Source of the DNA: Rhizobium sp. FKL33
GTDB lineage: Bacteria; Pseudomonadota; Alphaproteobacteria; Rhizobiales; Rhizobiaceae
Direction of reading: 5' to 3'
NCBI RefSeq assembly: GCF_005222915.1
Contig: NZ_STFX01000036.1
Coordinates: forward strand, 86,053-150,052
DNA: 64,000 nucleotides
The number at the start of each line of letters is the position of its first letter. Position 1 is the first letter of the stretch. Both the position numbers and the translations under genes were made by a program. The notes under the pieces were generated by a model that was given only the letters and a program-made list of their open reading frames with translations, was not told the DNA's origin and ran no database searches. Positions 26,440-35,201 of the stretch are shown here, piece by piece.

Positions 26440-28002
26440 TCAGGCCGCTCCTAACAGAAAATCGGCGGCGCGTTCGCCGATCATCGTGACGGGAGCATGG
26501 GTGTTACAGGTCGGTATGATCGGAATGACCGACGCATCGGCGATCGTCAGGCCATCGAGGCCGCGCAGCCTCAGATGCGCGTCGACCACGGCCATTTCGT
26601 CATTGCCCATCTTCGCCGTCCCGACCGGATGGAAGAAGGTGGAGCATCCCTGGCGGATGAAATCGATCATCTCAGGCTTGGACAGCCGCCGGGACGGCGC
26701 GGCAAATCCGGCAAACAGATCCGAGAAGGCGCGGGTTTCGGCGAGATCCATCATCGTCTCCACCGCCACGATGAGCGCATCGAGATCGGAAGGTTCGGCC
26801 AGATAGTTCGGCTGGATGTCGAGCGGCCCGAACGGGTCGGATGACAGCATTTTCACATGGCCAATGCTTTTGGAATGCATCAGCCCCGCGCCGATCGAGA
26901 AGACGTCGCCGGAGAGATCGTAAAGCTCGCGGATGCGCGGCTCGGCCGAATTGCCCTGGACGGGAAAGGCGTGGATATCGGACTGGGCAAGGCCGGAACG
27001 GGATTTCCAGTTGATCATTGAGCCGCCGCCATTGTCGAGCGCGGGTCCCATCGGCTGTTTCGATCGACAGACCACCGCCTGCACCAATGGATGGTCCTGC
27101 AGATTCTTGCCGACGCCGGGCAGCGCATGGCGGAACTTTATGCCGAGGGATGCCAATTCCTCGGGATCGCCGATGCCTGAGAGCATCAGCAGACGCGGCG
27201 TATCGACAGCGCCTGCCGCCAGCACGACCTGGGTGGTCGCGCGCGTCTCGATGGGCTGCCTCTCCACGAGATGGCGGACGCCGACGATCGCGCCGTTCTC
27301 GATCATCAGGCCGACAGCCTGTGAGTTGCACAGGATCGTGAGGCGCGGATTGTCGAATATGGGCGCGAGATAGCCCGTGCTGGAACTCCAGCGCTTGCCG
27401 CCGGAAATGTTGAAGTTCGAGGGTGCCGCGCCTTCATTGATCTCGGAATTAGGATCGGCGATTTTGGGAATGCCGAGCTCACCAGCCCCGTCGATCAACG
27501 CTTGCGCAACGGGATGCAGCGCCTTGCTGGTCTCGATCCTGAGCGGTCCGCCGGCACCGCGAAACTTCGTCTCGCCGCCTTCCCAGTCTTCCGCGCGTTT
27601 GAAATAGGGCAGACAGTCGGCGAAGCTCCAGCCGTCGCATCCCGCGGCCCCCCAGGCGTCGTAATCGGCGCGGTGGCCGCGATACCACATCATGGCGTTG
27701 GTGGAAGAAGAACCGCCGAGCACCTTGCCGCGCGGAATGCCGATGGTGCGACCGGCGACGCGCTCGGTCGGAGCGTAGTCGTAAAGCCAGTCATGCCGGC
27801 TGCGGCCGAGCGGCACCCATCGGGTGGGATCGGTAATCTCCGGCGCGTCGAACTCCGGAGAGCCCGCCTCGATCAGCAGCACCGTTGCATCCGAGCCATC
27901 GATCAAACGCCGCGCCACCGTCGCGCCGCCCGAGCCCGAGCCGACGACGATGTAGTCATAGGCTTTGAGGAGCGGGCGATTGGGGACGCGGCTCGGCATC
28001 AT
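26440..28002 (-). CDS. GMC-family FAD-dependent oxidoreductase
   Basis: A 520-residue glucose-methanol-choline oxidoreductase. The dinucleotide fold VVGSGSGGATVARRL is at the N-terminus, GMC signature 1 is in GKVLGGSSSTNAMMWYRG, signature 2 in GAVDTPRLLMLSGIG, and the catalytic His pair regions are in FFHPVGTAKMG and CNTHAPVTMIGERAAD. Such enzymes oxidise primary alcohols to aldehydes. The start at ATG 28002 is preferred over a TTG three codons upstream that overlaps the previous stop. The substrate in this operon is unknown. The ALDH at the operon end would suit its product. Confidence 0.88.
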   Translation of the reverse strand: MMPSRVPNRPLLKAYDYIVVGSGSGGATVARRLIDGSDATVLLIEAGSPEFDAPEITDPTRWVPLGRSRHDWLYDYAPTERVAGRTIGIPRGKVLGGSSSTNAMMWYRGHRADYDAWGAAGCDGWSFADCLPYFKRAEDWEGGETKFRGAGGPLRIETSKALHPVAQALIDGAGELGIPKIADPNSEINEGAAPSNFNISGGKRWSSSTGYLAPIFDNPRLTILCNSQAVGLMIENGAIVGVRHLVERQPIETRATTQVVLAAGAVDTPRLLMLSGIGDPEELASLGIKFRHALPGVGKNLQDHPLVQAVVCRSKQPMGPALDNGGGSMINWKSRSGLAQSDIHAFPVQGNSAEPRIRELYDLSGDVFSIGAGLMHSKSIGHVKMLSSDPFGPLDIQPNYLAEPSDLDALIVAVETMMDLAETRAFSDLFAGFAAPSRRLSKPEMIDFIRQGCSTFFHPVGTAKMGNDEMAVVDAHLRLRGLDGLTIADASVIPIIPTCNTHAPVTMIGERAADFLLGAA

Positions 28003-28007
28003 CTGTC

Positions 28008-28616
28008 TCAATTGTGCTCGCTCGGGCCCATGATGACGATTCCTTCGGTCGCCTCGACATGGCGGACGAAAATGTATTTGTCCTCACGACCGTCGGAATG
28101 CTTGCGCTTGATGTCGGGCTGCATCGTGCCCGCCACTTTCGCGACGACGATATAGGGGACGTCCGCCTTCAATCCGGCCTCGCAATGGGTTTCGAACTCT
28201 TCGAGCGTCCGGGCAGTGAAGGCGTTTTCGACGCCGGCACCGCGGGCGATTGCGGCGATGTCCACCCGACCGAAAGCTGTATGCGTCGGCGGGCCGCCGA
28301 TCGACTGGTAGCACTCGTTGTCCCAGACCACCACGAACAGGTTTTTCGGCTGCTCATTGCCGAGCGTGGCGAGGATGCCGAGATTGAACATCATGCCGCC
28401 ATCGGTGTCGAGCGAGACGATGCGGCGATGCGGAAGGCCGGCGGCCAGACCGAAAGCCTGCGGCGTGACGCAGCCGAGTTGTTGCTGGAACAGGCTCGCC
28501 TCGCGCATATGCGGGGCGGCGTTGTACCATTCGTCCACGGATGCGCCGAGCGAGAGGATGACGAGTTCGTCCTTAAGTCTGGCGGCGAGCAGCTTCATGC
28601 AGTCGTAGCGTTTCAT
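28008..28616 (-). CDS. TPP-dependent decarboxylase, C-terminal (beta) subunit, ComE-like
   Basis: A 202-residue protein equal to the TPP-pyrophosphate domain of 2-oxoacid decarboxylases. It has SLDTDGGMMFNLGILATLG (TPP/Mg motif beginning near residue 70) and VVVWDNECYQS. It pairs with the product of the next upstream gene, as in two-subunit sulfopyruvate decarboxylase (ComDE) and phosphonopyruvate decarboxylase relatives. The ATG overlaps the alpha gene stop by 4 nt. The presence of a 2-oxoacid decarboxylase in a purine-type operon is unexplained. Confidence 0.82.
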   Translation of the reverse strand: MKRYDCMKLLAARLKDELVILSLGASVDEWYNAAPHMREASLFQQQLGCVTPQAFGLAAGLPHRRIVSLDTDGGMMFNLGILATLGNEQPKNLFVVVWDNECYQSIGGPPTHTAFGRVDIAAIARGAGVENAFTARTLEEFETHCEAGLKADVPYIVVAKVAGTMQPDIKRKHSDGREDKYIFVRHVEATEGIVIMGPSEHN

Positions 28617-29113
28617 CGCACGATCTCCCCGCCGAGCGCGATGGCCGAATGGTAATAGGCGTTGTAGGACCAGTTGTAGGCATCGACGATCGACTGCTCG
28701 ATCTGCTCCTCTTCGCGCACGATCCGGTAGGGAATGCGCAACGCATTCAGCACCGGCTCCATGGTTATGCCGTGCGGGATAGCCCACCAATTGTTTTCGC
28801 CGAGTTCGCCGCGATAGCTCATCAGCATCACCACCGGGATACCAGCGCCGAGGCCCATGCGGGCGAGCGGCTCGACCGAGGCGCGCAGACCGGAATTCTC
28901 CATCACCAGCGCCGCGCGCTTGCCGGACAGGAACACGCCGCCGCAGATCGCAGCGCCCTCGCCCTCATTGGTCACGCGGATGGTGCGGATGTCAGGATCG
29001 GCGTCGAGCGCCGGATAGAGCGGCTTGAAAAGGGAATCGGGCAGGTAGCAGACGATGGACACGCCCGCTTTCTTGAGCCCGCGCAACACCGCGTCGACGG
29101 CTGATGGCTTCAT
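28613..29113 (-). CDS. TPP-dependent decarboxylase, N-terminal (alpha) subunit, ComD-like
   Basis: A 166-residue TPP-pyrimidine-binding domain protein with the TPP-activating glutamate in VTNEGEGAAICGG (about 48-60), YLPDSLFKP and SYRGELGENNWW, all typical of sulfopyruvate decarboxylase alpha subunits. It is the first gene of the minus-strand catabolic operon. SD GGAGAGACC precedes the ATG, and a LysR-type inverted repeat lies about 75-90 bp upstream. No coenzyme M genes are present, so the substrate is some other 2-oxoacid. Confidence 0.82.
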   Translation of the reverse strand: MKPSAVDAVLRGLKKAGVSIVCYLPDSLFKPLYPALDADPDIRTIRVTNEGEGAAICGGVFLSGKRAALVMENSGLRASVEPLARMGLGAGIPVVMLMSYRGELGENNWWAIPHGITMEPVLNALRIPYRIVREEEQIEQSIVDAYNWSYNAYYHSAIALGGEIVR

Positions 29114-29185
29114 GATGGTCTCTCCGTTCCAGGAGAGAAAAGCAAAGTCGAGATGTTCCGAATAGACGGGAAAATTTGTTGCTGT

Positions 29186-29204
29186 TGTTGCATCCTGCGC
29201 AACA
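29186..29204. promoter_or_regulatory. LysR-type operator upstream of the decarboxylase operon
   Basis: Perfect inverted repeat TGTTGC - 7 nt - GCAACA, containing the T-N11-A signature of LysR-family sites. It ends 2 bp before the LysR gene stop and lies 73-91 bp before the comD-like start, a typical activator position. Confidence 0.55.
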
Positions 29205-29206
29205 TC

Positions 29207-30139
29207 TCAGGCCATGCCCGGGGCGGCGAGCCGATCGATGGCTTCCGCCAGCAACTTGCCGAAGGCGGAGGCTGCGTCGGATATTTCCTTTTCCGATCGC
29301 GACAACAGCATCAGCTTGCGCGGCGGCAAGCGACTGTCCTTGAGCGGCACAAAATGCAGCGTGCCGTCGGCCAGTTCCTGTTCGACGCCGACCCGCGTTT
29401 GCAGCACCGCGCCGAGATCGCGCTTGGCGAGATCCACCATCAGCCCGATGGAATTGGTGCGGGCGCGGCGCGAGAGGTCGATGAGCGACCTATTGAAAGC
29501 TTCTTCCACCGAGGCGCCGAGCGTCAGCGACGCGTCCGACAGAATGACCCGCTGGTTGGCGAGGTCGAACAGCTTGAGTTCGTCTCTCGCCGCCATCTCG
29601 CTGCCGGGAAGCGCGAGGACGCCGAGCGGCAACAGCGCCTGGGTGATGCGCCGCATGGCGCGGGGCGGCCTGATGTCGAAGACCACGGCGAGATCGCAAT
29701 CGCCCTCCGCCACCGCCGTCGCCGCCTGTTGCGAACCCATCACCTTGATCTCGACGGTGATGTCGGGATGCCGTCCCCAGAACTGCTGCAGCGCCCCCGG
29801 CATCAGGCCGCGGGCGACGCTTTCCACCACCGCCACCGACAGAGAGCCGCGATGCAGTCCATGCAACTCGTTGATCTCGTTGCACGCGCGGTTGAGCTCG
29901 CCGAGACTGGCGCGGGCGTGATAGAGCATCAATTCGCCGGCGCTGGTGAGTTTCAGCCTTTGCCGGACGCGTTCGAACAGCGGCGTGCCCAGTTCGTCCT
30001 CGAGCTGTTTCAGCACGCGGCTGATCGAGGACGGCGCGACATTGAGCGCGAGCGCCGCCTGCCGGATCGAGCCCAGCCGCGCCACCAGCTGGAAATAGTG
30101 GATGCGGGTGGCGACGAGCCCGAGCCGGAAAGGGTCCAT
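29207..30139 (-). CDS. LysR-family transcriptional regulator
   Basis: A 310-residue LTTR with an N-terminal winged helix (FQLVARLGSIRQAALALNVA then SSISRVLKQLEDELGTPLFER, about 18-60) and a C-terminal LysR-substrate effector domain (about 95-300). The ATG at 30139 follows the adenine deaminase stop by 4 nt; an upstream Cys-rich extension was rejected. It sits between the two halves of the minus-strand purine arm and just upstream of a matching LTTR box, so it probably activates the operon starting at 29113 (inference). Effector unknown. Confidence 0.88.
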   Translation of the reverse strand: MDPFRLGLVATRIHYFQLVARLGSIRQAALALNVAPSSISRVLKQLEDELGTPLFERVRQRLKLTSAGELMLYHARASLGELNRACNEINELHGLHRGSLSVAVVESVARGLMPGALQQFWGRHPDITVEIKVMGSQQAATAVAEGDCDLAVVFDIRPPRAMRRITQALLPLGVLALPGSEMAARDELKLFDLANQRVILSDASLTLGASVEEAFNRSLIDLSRRARTNSIGLMVDLAKRDLGAVLQTRVGVEQELADGTLHFVPLKDSRLPPRKLMLLSRSEKEISDAASAFGKLLAEAIDRLAAPGMA

Positions 30140-30143
30140 GGCA

Positions 30144-31943
30144 TCAGGCCGGCTCGAACAGCGGCTGGATGCGCATCTCAGGCACCAGCACATTGCCCTT
30201 GTCGGTGATGCGGATTTCCGGGATCACCGACAGCGGGATCAGGTTGAAGCCCATATAGGGGATGGTGCAACCAGCCTTTTCCCATTCGATTTTGAGCTTC
30301 TGCACCTCTTCGGCCACCACATGCACACGCTTGTCGGACAGGAGCCCGGCGATGGGCAGCGGCACCATGGCGGTCACCTCGCCGTCCTGCACCACGCAGA
30401 CGCCGCCCTGATGGGCCTCGATGGCGCGGAGCGCCACCTGCATATCCGCCTCGTTCGTGCCGGCGATGATGATGTTGTGGCTGTCATGGCCGACCGAAGA
30501 GGCGACCGCGCCGCTCTTCAGCGCAAAATTCGACAGCAGGCCATGGGCGACATTGCCCGGAGATTTGCCATGGCGCTCGATCACGGTGACGAAGCACAGG
30601 CCGTGGCGGTCGAACTGCGTCTGCCAGTCGTTGGCGGGCTCCAGCTTGATCTGCTCGTGACCAAGTATGATGCCGGGCAGTTCGGTGCGGATCGTATGCG
30701 CGATCACCGGCGTCGTCGGCAGGTCGGGCGTGAGCTTCAGTTCCTTCGGCAGCTTCACAGTATGATAGGCGGCCTCGGGATAGCGCCAGAGGTCGGACAG
30801 CGCTTCGTCCAGGATCGGGGTGATTTTCTTCTGGTCGACGACGAGTTCGCCGCCATACCAGGTGCTGACGGGCTTGAGATCGTCGTCGAGCAGCACGAGA
30901 TCGGCGCGTCGGCTGCCGCCCATGCCGCCAATTTCGCCTTCCTTGCCGAAGCGGGTCGCGCCGTGCAGCGAGCCCATCGACCAGGCCTGTTCCTTGGTCA
31001 TGCCGGCTTTCACCGCTTCACGCACCACCCAGTCCATGCCAAAGGCCAGGAGGTCGTCGGCGTCGCGGTCGTCGGTGCAAACGGCCACGCGTTTGTGCGA
31101 AGAGCCTAGTTCGGTGATCGTGCGGATGGCGTCCGGCAGCGAATGCCAGGGCGTGGTCGGCGGGCCGCCGCGCAGGAAAAGCCAGATGCCGGCCTCCAGC
31201 ATGTCGTCGGCGATATCGCGGTCGATGGCTTCATGGGTGTCGGTGACGCCTGAAGCGGCGTAGGCCGCGACAAACTCTCTGCCATAGACATGGCCGCAGA
31301 CCGGCTTGCCGCGCGATAGCGCCGCCGCCAGGATCGCGTGGCTGCGCTCGTCGCCCATGGTCACCGGCACGAAATCCATCTTTTCGCCGAGGGCCACGGC
31401 TTCGGGCCATTTGTCGAACAGCGCCGCGATCTTGTCGGGCGTCAGGTCGCCGCCGGCGGTTTCGAGTTCCGGCGAGGTCGCCGGCACGGTCGAGGGCACG
31501 GTGAGGAAGATGGACAGCGGCGCATGGCGCGCATCTTCCAGCATCGCCTCGACGCCCGCGACATCCATGACATTGCCGATCTCGTGGCTGTCGCAGAAAA
31601 TCGTCGTGGTGCCGTTGAGGAGTGCGGCCTCCGCATAGGCGCAGGCCGTCACCATCGAGCTTTCGATATGGATATGCGGGTCGACGAGGCCGGGCGCGAT
31701 GATGCCGCCCTTGGCGTCATAGCGTTTCGCGCCGCCCTTGTGGGTTCCGGCAGGCTTGACGGCGGCGATGCGGCCGCCTGCGATCCAGACTTCCCGGGCT
31801 GGCAGGATGCGTTCGGAATAGGTCGACAACACGCGCGCATCGGAGATGACGAGATCGGGATCGGCGCGGCCGGAGGCGACATCGGCGAGCCTGCGGGTCA
31901 TGCTGGCGAGCGGGGCGACGGAAAAACGGGTGAGGGACGTCAT
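30144..31943 (-). CDS. ade: Adenine deaminase
   Basis: A 599-residue adenine deaminase of the amidohydrolase family (Ade type), converting adenine to hypoxanthine plus ammonia. Metal-binding motif [11 protein letters not shown] (about 87-97), CDSHEIGNV and the C-terminal [10 protein letters not shown] region are typical, and the length is normal for the family. It is cotranscribed with the GST-like and Rieske genes upstream and LysR downstream. It supports a purine theme for the locus, though enzymes of this family are also known to act on other aminopurines. Confidence 0.9.
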   Translation of the reverse strand: MTSLTRFSVAPLASMTRRLADVASGRADPDLVISDARVLSTYSERILPAREVWIAGGRIAAVKPAGTHKGGAKRYDAKGGIIAPGLVDPHIHIESSMVTACAYAEAALLNGTTTIFCDSHEIGNVMDVAGVEAMLEDARHAPLSIFLTVPSTVPATSPELETAGGDLTPDKIAALFDKWPEAVALGEKMDFVPVTMGDERSHAILAAALSRGKPVCGHVYGREFVAAYAASGVTDTHEAIDRDIADDMLEAGIWLFLRGGPPTTPWHSLPDAIRTITELGSSHKRVAVCTDDRDADDLLAFGMDWVVREAVKAGMTKEQAWSMGSLHGATRFGKEGEIGGMGGSRRADLVLLDDDLKPVSTWYGGELVVDQKKITPILDEALSDLWRYPEAAYHTVKLPKELKLTPDLPTTPVIAHTIRTELPGIILGHEQIKLEPANDWQTQFDRHGLCFVTVIERHGKSPGNVAHGLLSNFALKSGAVASSVGHDSHNIIIAGTNEADMQVALRAIEAHQGGVCVVQDGEVTAMVPLPIAGLLSDKRVHVVAEEVQKLKIEWEKAGCTIPYMGFNLIPLSVIPEIRITDKGNVLVPEMRIQPLFEPA

Positions 31944-31961
31944 GGTCTTCTCCTGGGGCCG

Positions 31962-32591
31962 TCAGTGATAATCGGGGATGCCCGGCATGGTCTTGAACCC
32001 GTCGAGCGTGCGGAAGCGACGGATCCAGCGGCGCAGCGCCGGGAACTCGTCGTGATCGATGCCGAAATCGCGCGACAGCGCGAAGATCGGAAACAGCGTG
32101 ACATCGGCGATGGTGGCGTGATCGGCGACGAACCATTCCACGCCGTCGATCTGGCGCAGCGTCATGTGATCGTCCATGACACGGAACGCCTCGCGTGCGG
32201 CGCGCTTCAAAATTTCCAGATCGCCTGGTTCATCGAGCAGCGCCACGAGCCGGGCCTGCATGGCAGGCGCGAGCGCCGAAGCGGAGAAATTCAGCCAGCG
32301 CATGGTTTCGCCGAAAGCCTTGGCCTCCATTGGTAGGAACTGCCCCGAGGGATCGTAGGCCTTGGCGAGATAAGCGAGGATCGCTTCCGGGCCGTAGAGC
32401 GTGAGATCGCCGTCTATGAGGACGGGCAGGGAGCCGAGCGGCGACAGCGCGCGCACGGCGGGGCCGAGATGTTCCTTGCCCGGAACCATATCCACCGCCA
32501 CGACCTCATGCGGCGTCTTGAGTATGGAGAGAAGCAGCCGGACGCGGTAGCTGGAATCGTCGAGTTCGTAATTGTAGAGAGTGAGAGACAT
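31962..32591 (-). CDS. Glutathione S-transferase-like protein (possible NdmE-like partner)
   Basis: A 209-residue GST-fold protein. Residues about 1-80 are a thioredoxin-like domain with SYRVRLLLSI after the first strand and GSLPVLIDGDLTLYGPEAIL containing the cis-Pro loop. An all-helical C-terminal domain follows. The ATG overlaps the Rieske gene stop (TGATG), so the two are translationally coupled. NdmE, a GST-like protein of about 213 residues, is needed structurally for the Rieske-less N-demethylase NdmC to work with NdmD (recalled). The coupling here suggests the same role, a scaffold in a split oxygenase, but a plain GST is possible. Confidence 0.8.
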   Translation of the reverse strand: MSLTLYNYELDDSSYRVRLLLSILKTPHEVVAVDMVPGKEHLGPAVRALSPLGSLPVLIDGDLTLYGPEAILAYLAKAYDPSGQFLPMEAKAFGETMRWLNFSASALAPAMQARLVALLDEPGDLEILKRAAREAFRVMDDHMTLRQIDGVEWFVADHATIADVTLFPIFALSRDFGIDHDEFPALRRWIRRFRTLDGFKTMPGIPDYH

Positions 32592-33283
32592 CACGCCACC
32601 TTTGCAATTGGAGCGGCCGGGGCGGCCTCGATCACCCGACGGGCGTTCTCCGCCCATTTGGCGATGCTCTTCTGCGCCGCGGCGTCGACCGAACCGATCG
32701 CCGCGATATGCAGCGCGCATTTCTCGGATGCGATCTCCTGTCCGGCGATGAGAAGTCTGACCGCGCCGCTCGCGAAAAGCACCGCGTCCGAAGACAGAGT
32801 CTCCACCGTCACATCCGCGCCATCGACGGGGAGGCAGGGCAGCAGGGGCGCGATGGCCTCGACCGAACGGTCGATATAGAGGCTGCGGATCGGCGTGACG
32901 TCGTCGGATACGACGGGAAGCGCCGAAGCGTCCGCCGTCTCCTTGAGACAGGTCCAGATCACCCCGCCGCGCTCAGTGACCGCATAGGACGGGATCTTGA
33001 TGGTCGAGGGAACATCGAGGTCGGGATGCGCCGGAATATAGCGGCATTGGCCGCCCGTGTCATATTGCCAGCCGTGATAGAGGCAGGCGATATGGTCGCC
33101 ACGCACGAAGCCGAAGCTCATGCGCATGCCGCGATGCGGACAGCGGTCTTCCCAGACATGCGCCTTGCCGCTGTTATCGCGCCAGACCACGACCTCGAAG
33201 CCGTTGATCTGGGTTCCTGCCGAGGTTCCGGCCTCGATCGAGGCGCTGAGCGCTACCGGCGTCCAGCCGCTTGCCGCTGTCAT
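32591..33283 (-). CDS. Free-standing Rieske 2Fe-2S protein
   Basis: A 230-residue protein with a complete Rieske site: Cys48-x-His50 in RCPHRGMRMSFG and Cys67-x2-His70 in ACLYHGWQYD. The N-terminal half looks like the Rieske domain of an oxygenase alpha subunit, including GGVIWTCL at its end. The C-terminal about 100 residues carry no iron motif and resemble nothing I recognise; they could dock the catalytic partner. With two Rieske-less catalytic proteins in the same locus (24141 and 38833), the simplest reading is a Rieske oxygenase divided over separate genes. No reductase with FMN/NAD domains is found within this purine locus. Confidence 0.87.
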   Translation of the reverse strand: MTAASGWTPVALSASIEAGTSAGTQINGFEVVVWRDNSGKAHVWEDRCPHRGMRMSFGFVRGDHIACLYHGWQYDTGGQCRYIPAHPDLDVPSTIKIPSYAVTERGGVIWTCLKETADASALPVVSDDVTPIRSLYIDRSVEAIAPLLPCLPVDGADVTVETLSSDAVLFASGAVRLLIAGQEIASEKCALHIAAIGSVDAAAQKSIAKWAENARRVIEAAPAAPIAKVA

Positions 33284-33318
33284 AATGTCACTCCTTCACA
33301 TCCGATCCCGCGGATCAT

Positions 33319-33696
33319 TCAAGTTTCGTTCCAGGCGTCCGCGCGGGTGACGTCGCGGATGATGCAGTCGCTTGGACCCAGGCTGCAGGCCATTTCGAAC
33401 ATGTCGACCAAAGCTTCCTGTCCGGTGACCCGCATCGTTGCGCGCCCGGCGTCGCAGGCGCCCATTTCGAGGCTGAGATCCAGCCTCGCAGCCCTGTGGC
33501 GCGCAAAGTCGATGAAGCTCTCGCAGGCGATTTCCCCGATGAAAGCGAACTGGATGTCTTCTGTCACGGCATATCCTTCAATGCGGGGCGAGAACTCGGT
33601 GATCACTGGCTCGAGTTCGACCAGGCAACGGCTCCGAGCATGCTCAGCCCGTTTATTGAGCGAATGGCTAAAAAGTAGCCATGCACTCGATTTCAT
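33319..33696 (-). CDS. Hypothetical protein leading the Rieske operon
   Basis: I do not recognise this 125-residue protein. It starts at ATG 33696 and ends 35 bp before the Rieske gene. It is soluble, has four scattered cysteines in its second half, and no transmembrane segment. Its position as first gene of the Rieske-GST-adenine deaminase-LysR run makes it a possible accessory or maturation factor, but this is only positional. Base composition is a little lower in GC at its 5' end. Confidence 0.5.
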   Translation of the reverse strand: MKSSAWLLFSHSLNKRAEHARSRCLVELEPVITEFSPRIEGYAVTEDIQFAFIGEIACESFIDFARHRAARLDLSLEMGACDAGRATMRVTGQEALVDMFEMACSLGPSDCIIRDVTRADAWNET

Positions 33697-34016
33697 CACT
33701 GTAGACTTTGGCCCACGCCGTTTTCAAGTGATTTTTTCTCGATAGTTGTTGCGCTCAGTGCATCAAGCCCGTCGAAAAATCAGGTCTATGCGGAACATCC
33801 TCTATTTGAAAGGCTGCCTCTCCGGCGGTTCCTGGCCGGTCTGTGTCGCCGCTCGAGAGACGCCGCCGAGCCTGATATTGGCGCTGGAGTTGCAGGGTCT
33901 TGCGGCCATTTCCCGCAAGGGATGCGGCTGGCGGCCTTGGCACAGGAGTTGCTTGATAGTTACCGAAACGCCCGGAAGCGAGGCTTATCCGGCGGAAAAC
34001 CAAAAAAGGGGTTCAC
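33697..34016. promoter_or_regulatory. Divergent intergenic region of the purine locus
   Basis: This 320-bp region separates the minus-strand Rieske operon from the plus-strand BMP importer operon. Beyond the sigma-54-like element at 33938-33953 I see no clear dyad, riboswitch or convincing gene. The short frames present lack homology and codon signal. Confidence 0.6.
33938..33953 (+). promoter_or_regulatory. Sigma-54 (RpoN) -24/-12 promoter
   Basis: TGGCAC-AGGAG-TTGCT matches the consensus TGGCAC-N5-TTGC(A/T), with exactly 10 bp between the GG and GC pairs. It lies 64 bp before the start of the BMP substrate-binding gene. Nitrogen-regulated expression through RpoN would fit import of a purine as nitrogen source. 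Confidence 0.6.
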
Positions 34017-35132
34017 ATGATCGATCTGCGTAGTCTTTCCCGCCGCGGCTTCCTCAATATGGCCGCCGCCGGCGCCGCATCCACCATGCTGCCGGGCGGC
34101 TTTGCCCGTTCAGCGATGGCCGCCACCCCGCTCGCAGCCGTCAAGGAAGAAGACGCCGTCATCGGCTTCGGCCATGTCGGCCCGATCACCGACGAAGGCT
34201 GGACCTGGAGTCACCATCAGGGCCTGCTCGCCGTCAAGGAAGCCTATCCCAAGCTCAAGAAGGTTCTCGAAGTCGAGAACGTTCCCTATTCCGCCGATGC
34301 GACGCGCACCTATCGCCAGTTCGTCAGCGAAGGCGCCAACATGATCTTCGACACCTCGTCGACCGGCGACTTCCTGCATGAAGTCGTCAAGCGCGCGCCC
34401 GACACCGCCTTCCTGGAATGCAACGGCCACATCCTGATGGATAATCTCGGCTGGTACTATCTGGCGCATTGGTATCCGACCTATGTCGTGGGCGTGGCCG
34501 CAGGCATGCTGTCCAAGACCGGCAAGCTCGGCTATGTTGCGTCTTTCCCGGTCGCCTCCGTCTACGCCTCGACCAACGCCTTCCTGATGGGCGCCCGCAC
34601 CGTCAATCCGAACGCGACCTGCAAGACCATCGCGATCAATTCCTGGTTCGATCCGCAGGCGGCGTCTCAGGCCGGCACGGCGCTCATCGACGATGGTTGC
34701 GACTTCCTGTTCGGCATCATGGACGAGGCCGCCTATCTGCAGGTCGCCGAAAAGCGCGGCGTCTGGGCCGCCATGTGGAACACCGACATCCGCCGTTACG
34801 GCCCGAATTCCTACGTGTCTTCGATCATCATCGACTTCAAGAAATTCTACGTCGATCAGGTCGGCAAGCGTCTTGCCGGAACCTGGACCCCGGGCGAAAC
34901 GCTGTTCGCTATGGGCGCAGGCGTCGATCGCGACAAGTGGGGCGAAAAGGTTCCGGCCGAAGTTGGCAAGGCTGCTGACGCTGTGCGCGACAAGATCCTC
35001 GGCGGCTGGTCGCCTTTCGAAGGAGAGCTCAAGGATAGCAAGGGCAATGTCAAGGTCGCCAAGGGTCAGAAGATGACCGAGATGGAACTCTACAACTGGG
35101 ATTGGTCGATCGAAGGCGTCACAGGCCTCTGA
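34017..35132 (+). CDS. BMP-family ABC transporter substrate-binding protein
   Basis: A 371-residue binding protein of the basic-membrane-protein (PnrA/BmpA) family, which binds nucleosides and purines. It carries a Tat-type signal, SRRGFLNMAAAG, then a cleavage site near AMA-ATP. Family landmarks include FGHVGPITDEGWTWSHHQG and FDTSSTGDFLHEV, and the ligand-binding region near NTDIRRYGPN. It is the first gene of a complete importer operon (34017-38771) that continues into oxygenase and deaminase genes. This is the strongest pointer to a purine-like substrate. Confidence 0.9.
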   Translation: MIDLRSLSRRGFLNMAAAGAASTMLPGGFARSAMAATPLAAVKEEDAVIGFGHVGPITDEGWTWSHHQGLLAVKEAYPKLKKVLEVENVPYSADATRTYRQFVSEGANMIFDTSSTGDFLHEVVKRAPDTAFLECNGHILMDNLGWYYLAHWYPTYVVGVAAGMLSKTGKLGYVASFPVASVYASTNAFLMGARTVNPNATCKTIAINSWFDPQAASQAGTALIDDGCDFLFGIMDEAAYLQVAEKRGVWAAMWNTDIRRYGPNSYVSSIIIDFKKFYVDQVGKRLAGTWTPGETLFAMGAGVDRDKWGEKVPAEVGKAADAVRDKILGGWSPFEGELKDSKGNVKVAKGQKMTEMELYNWDWSIEGVTGL

Positions 35133-35201
35133 TTTCAGCCATCCGAAGGGGCGCGGCATGCGCCCCTTCTTCCCGCCTGTCTCCACTTCCGGTTACGCCT
35201 G

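Noticed and set aside
33746-34033. Possible small gene or purine riboswitch before the BMP importer
   Set aside because: The frame has no homology or codon bias, and I could not find a purine-aptamer three-way junction core; only the sigma-54 element stands out.
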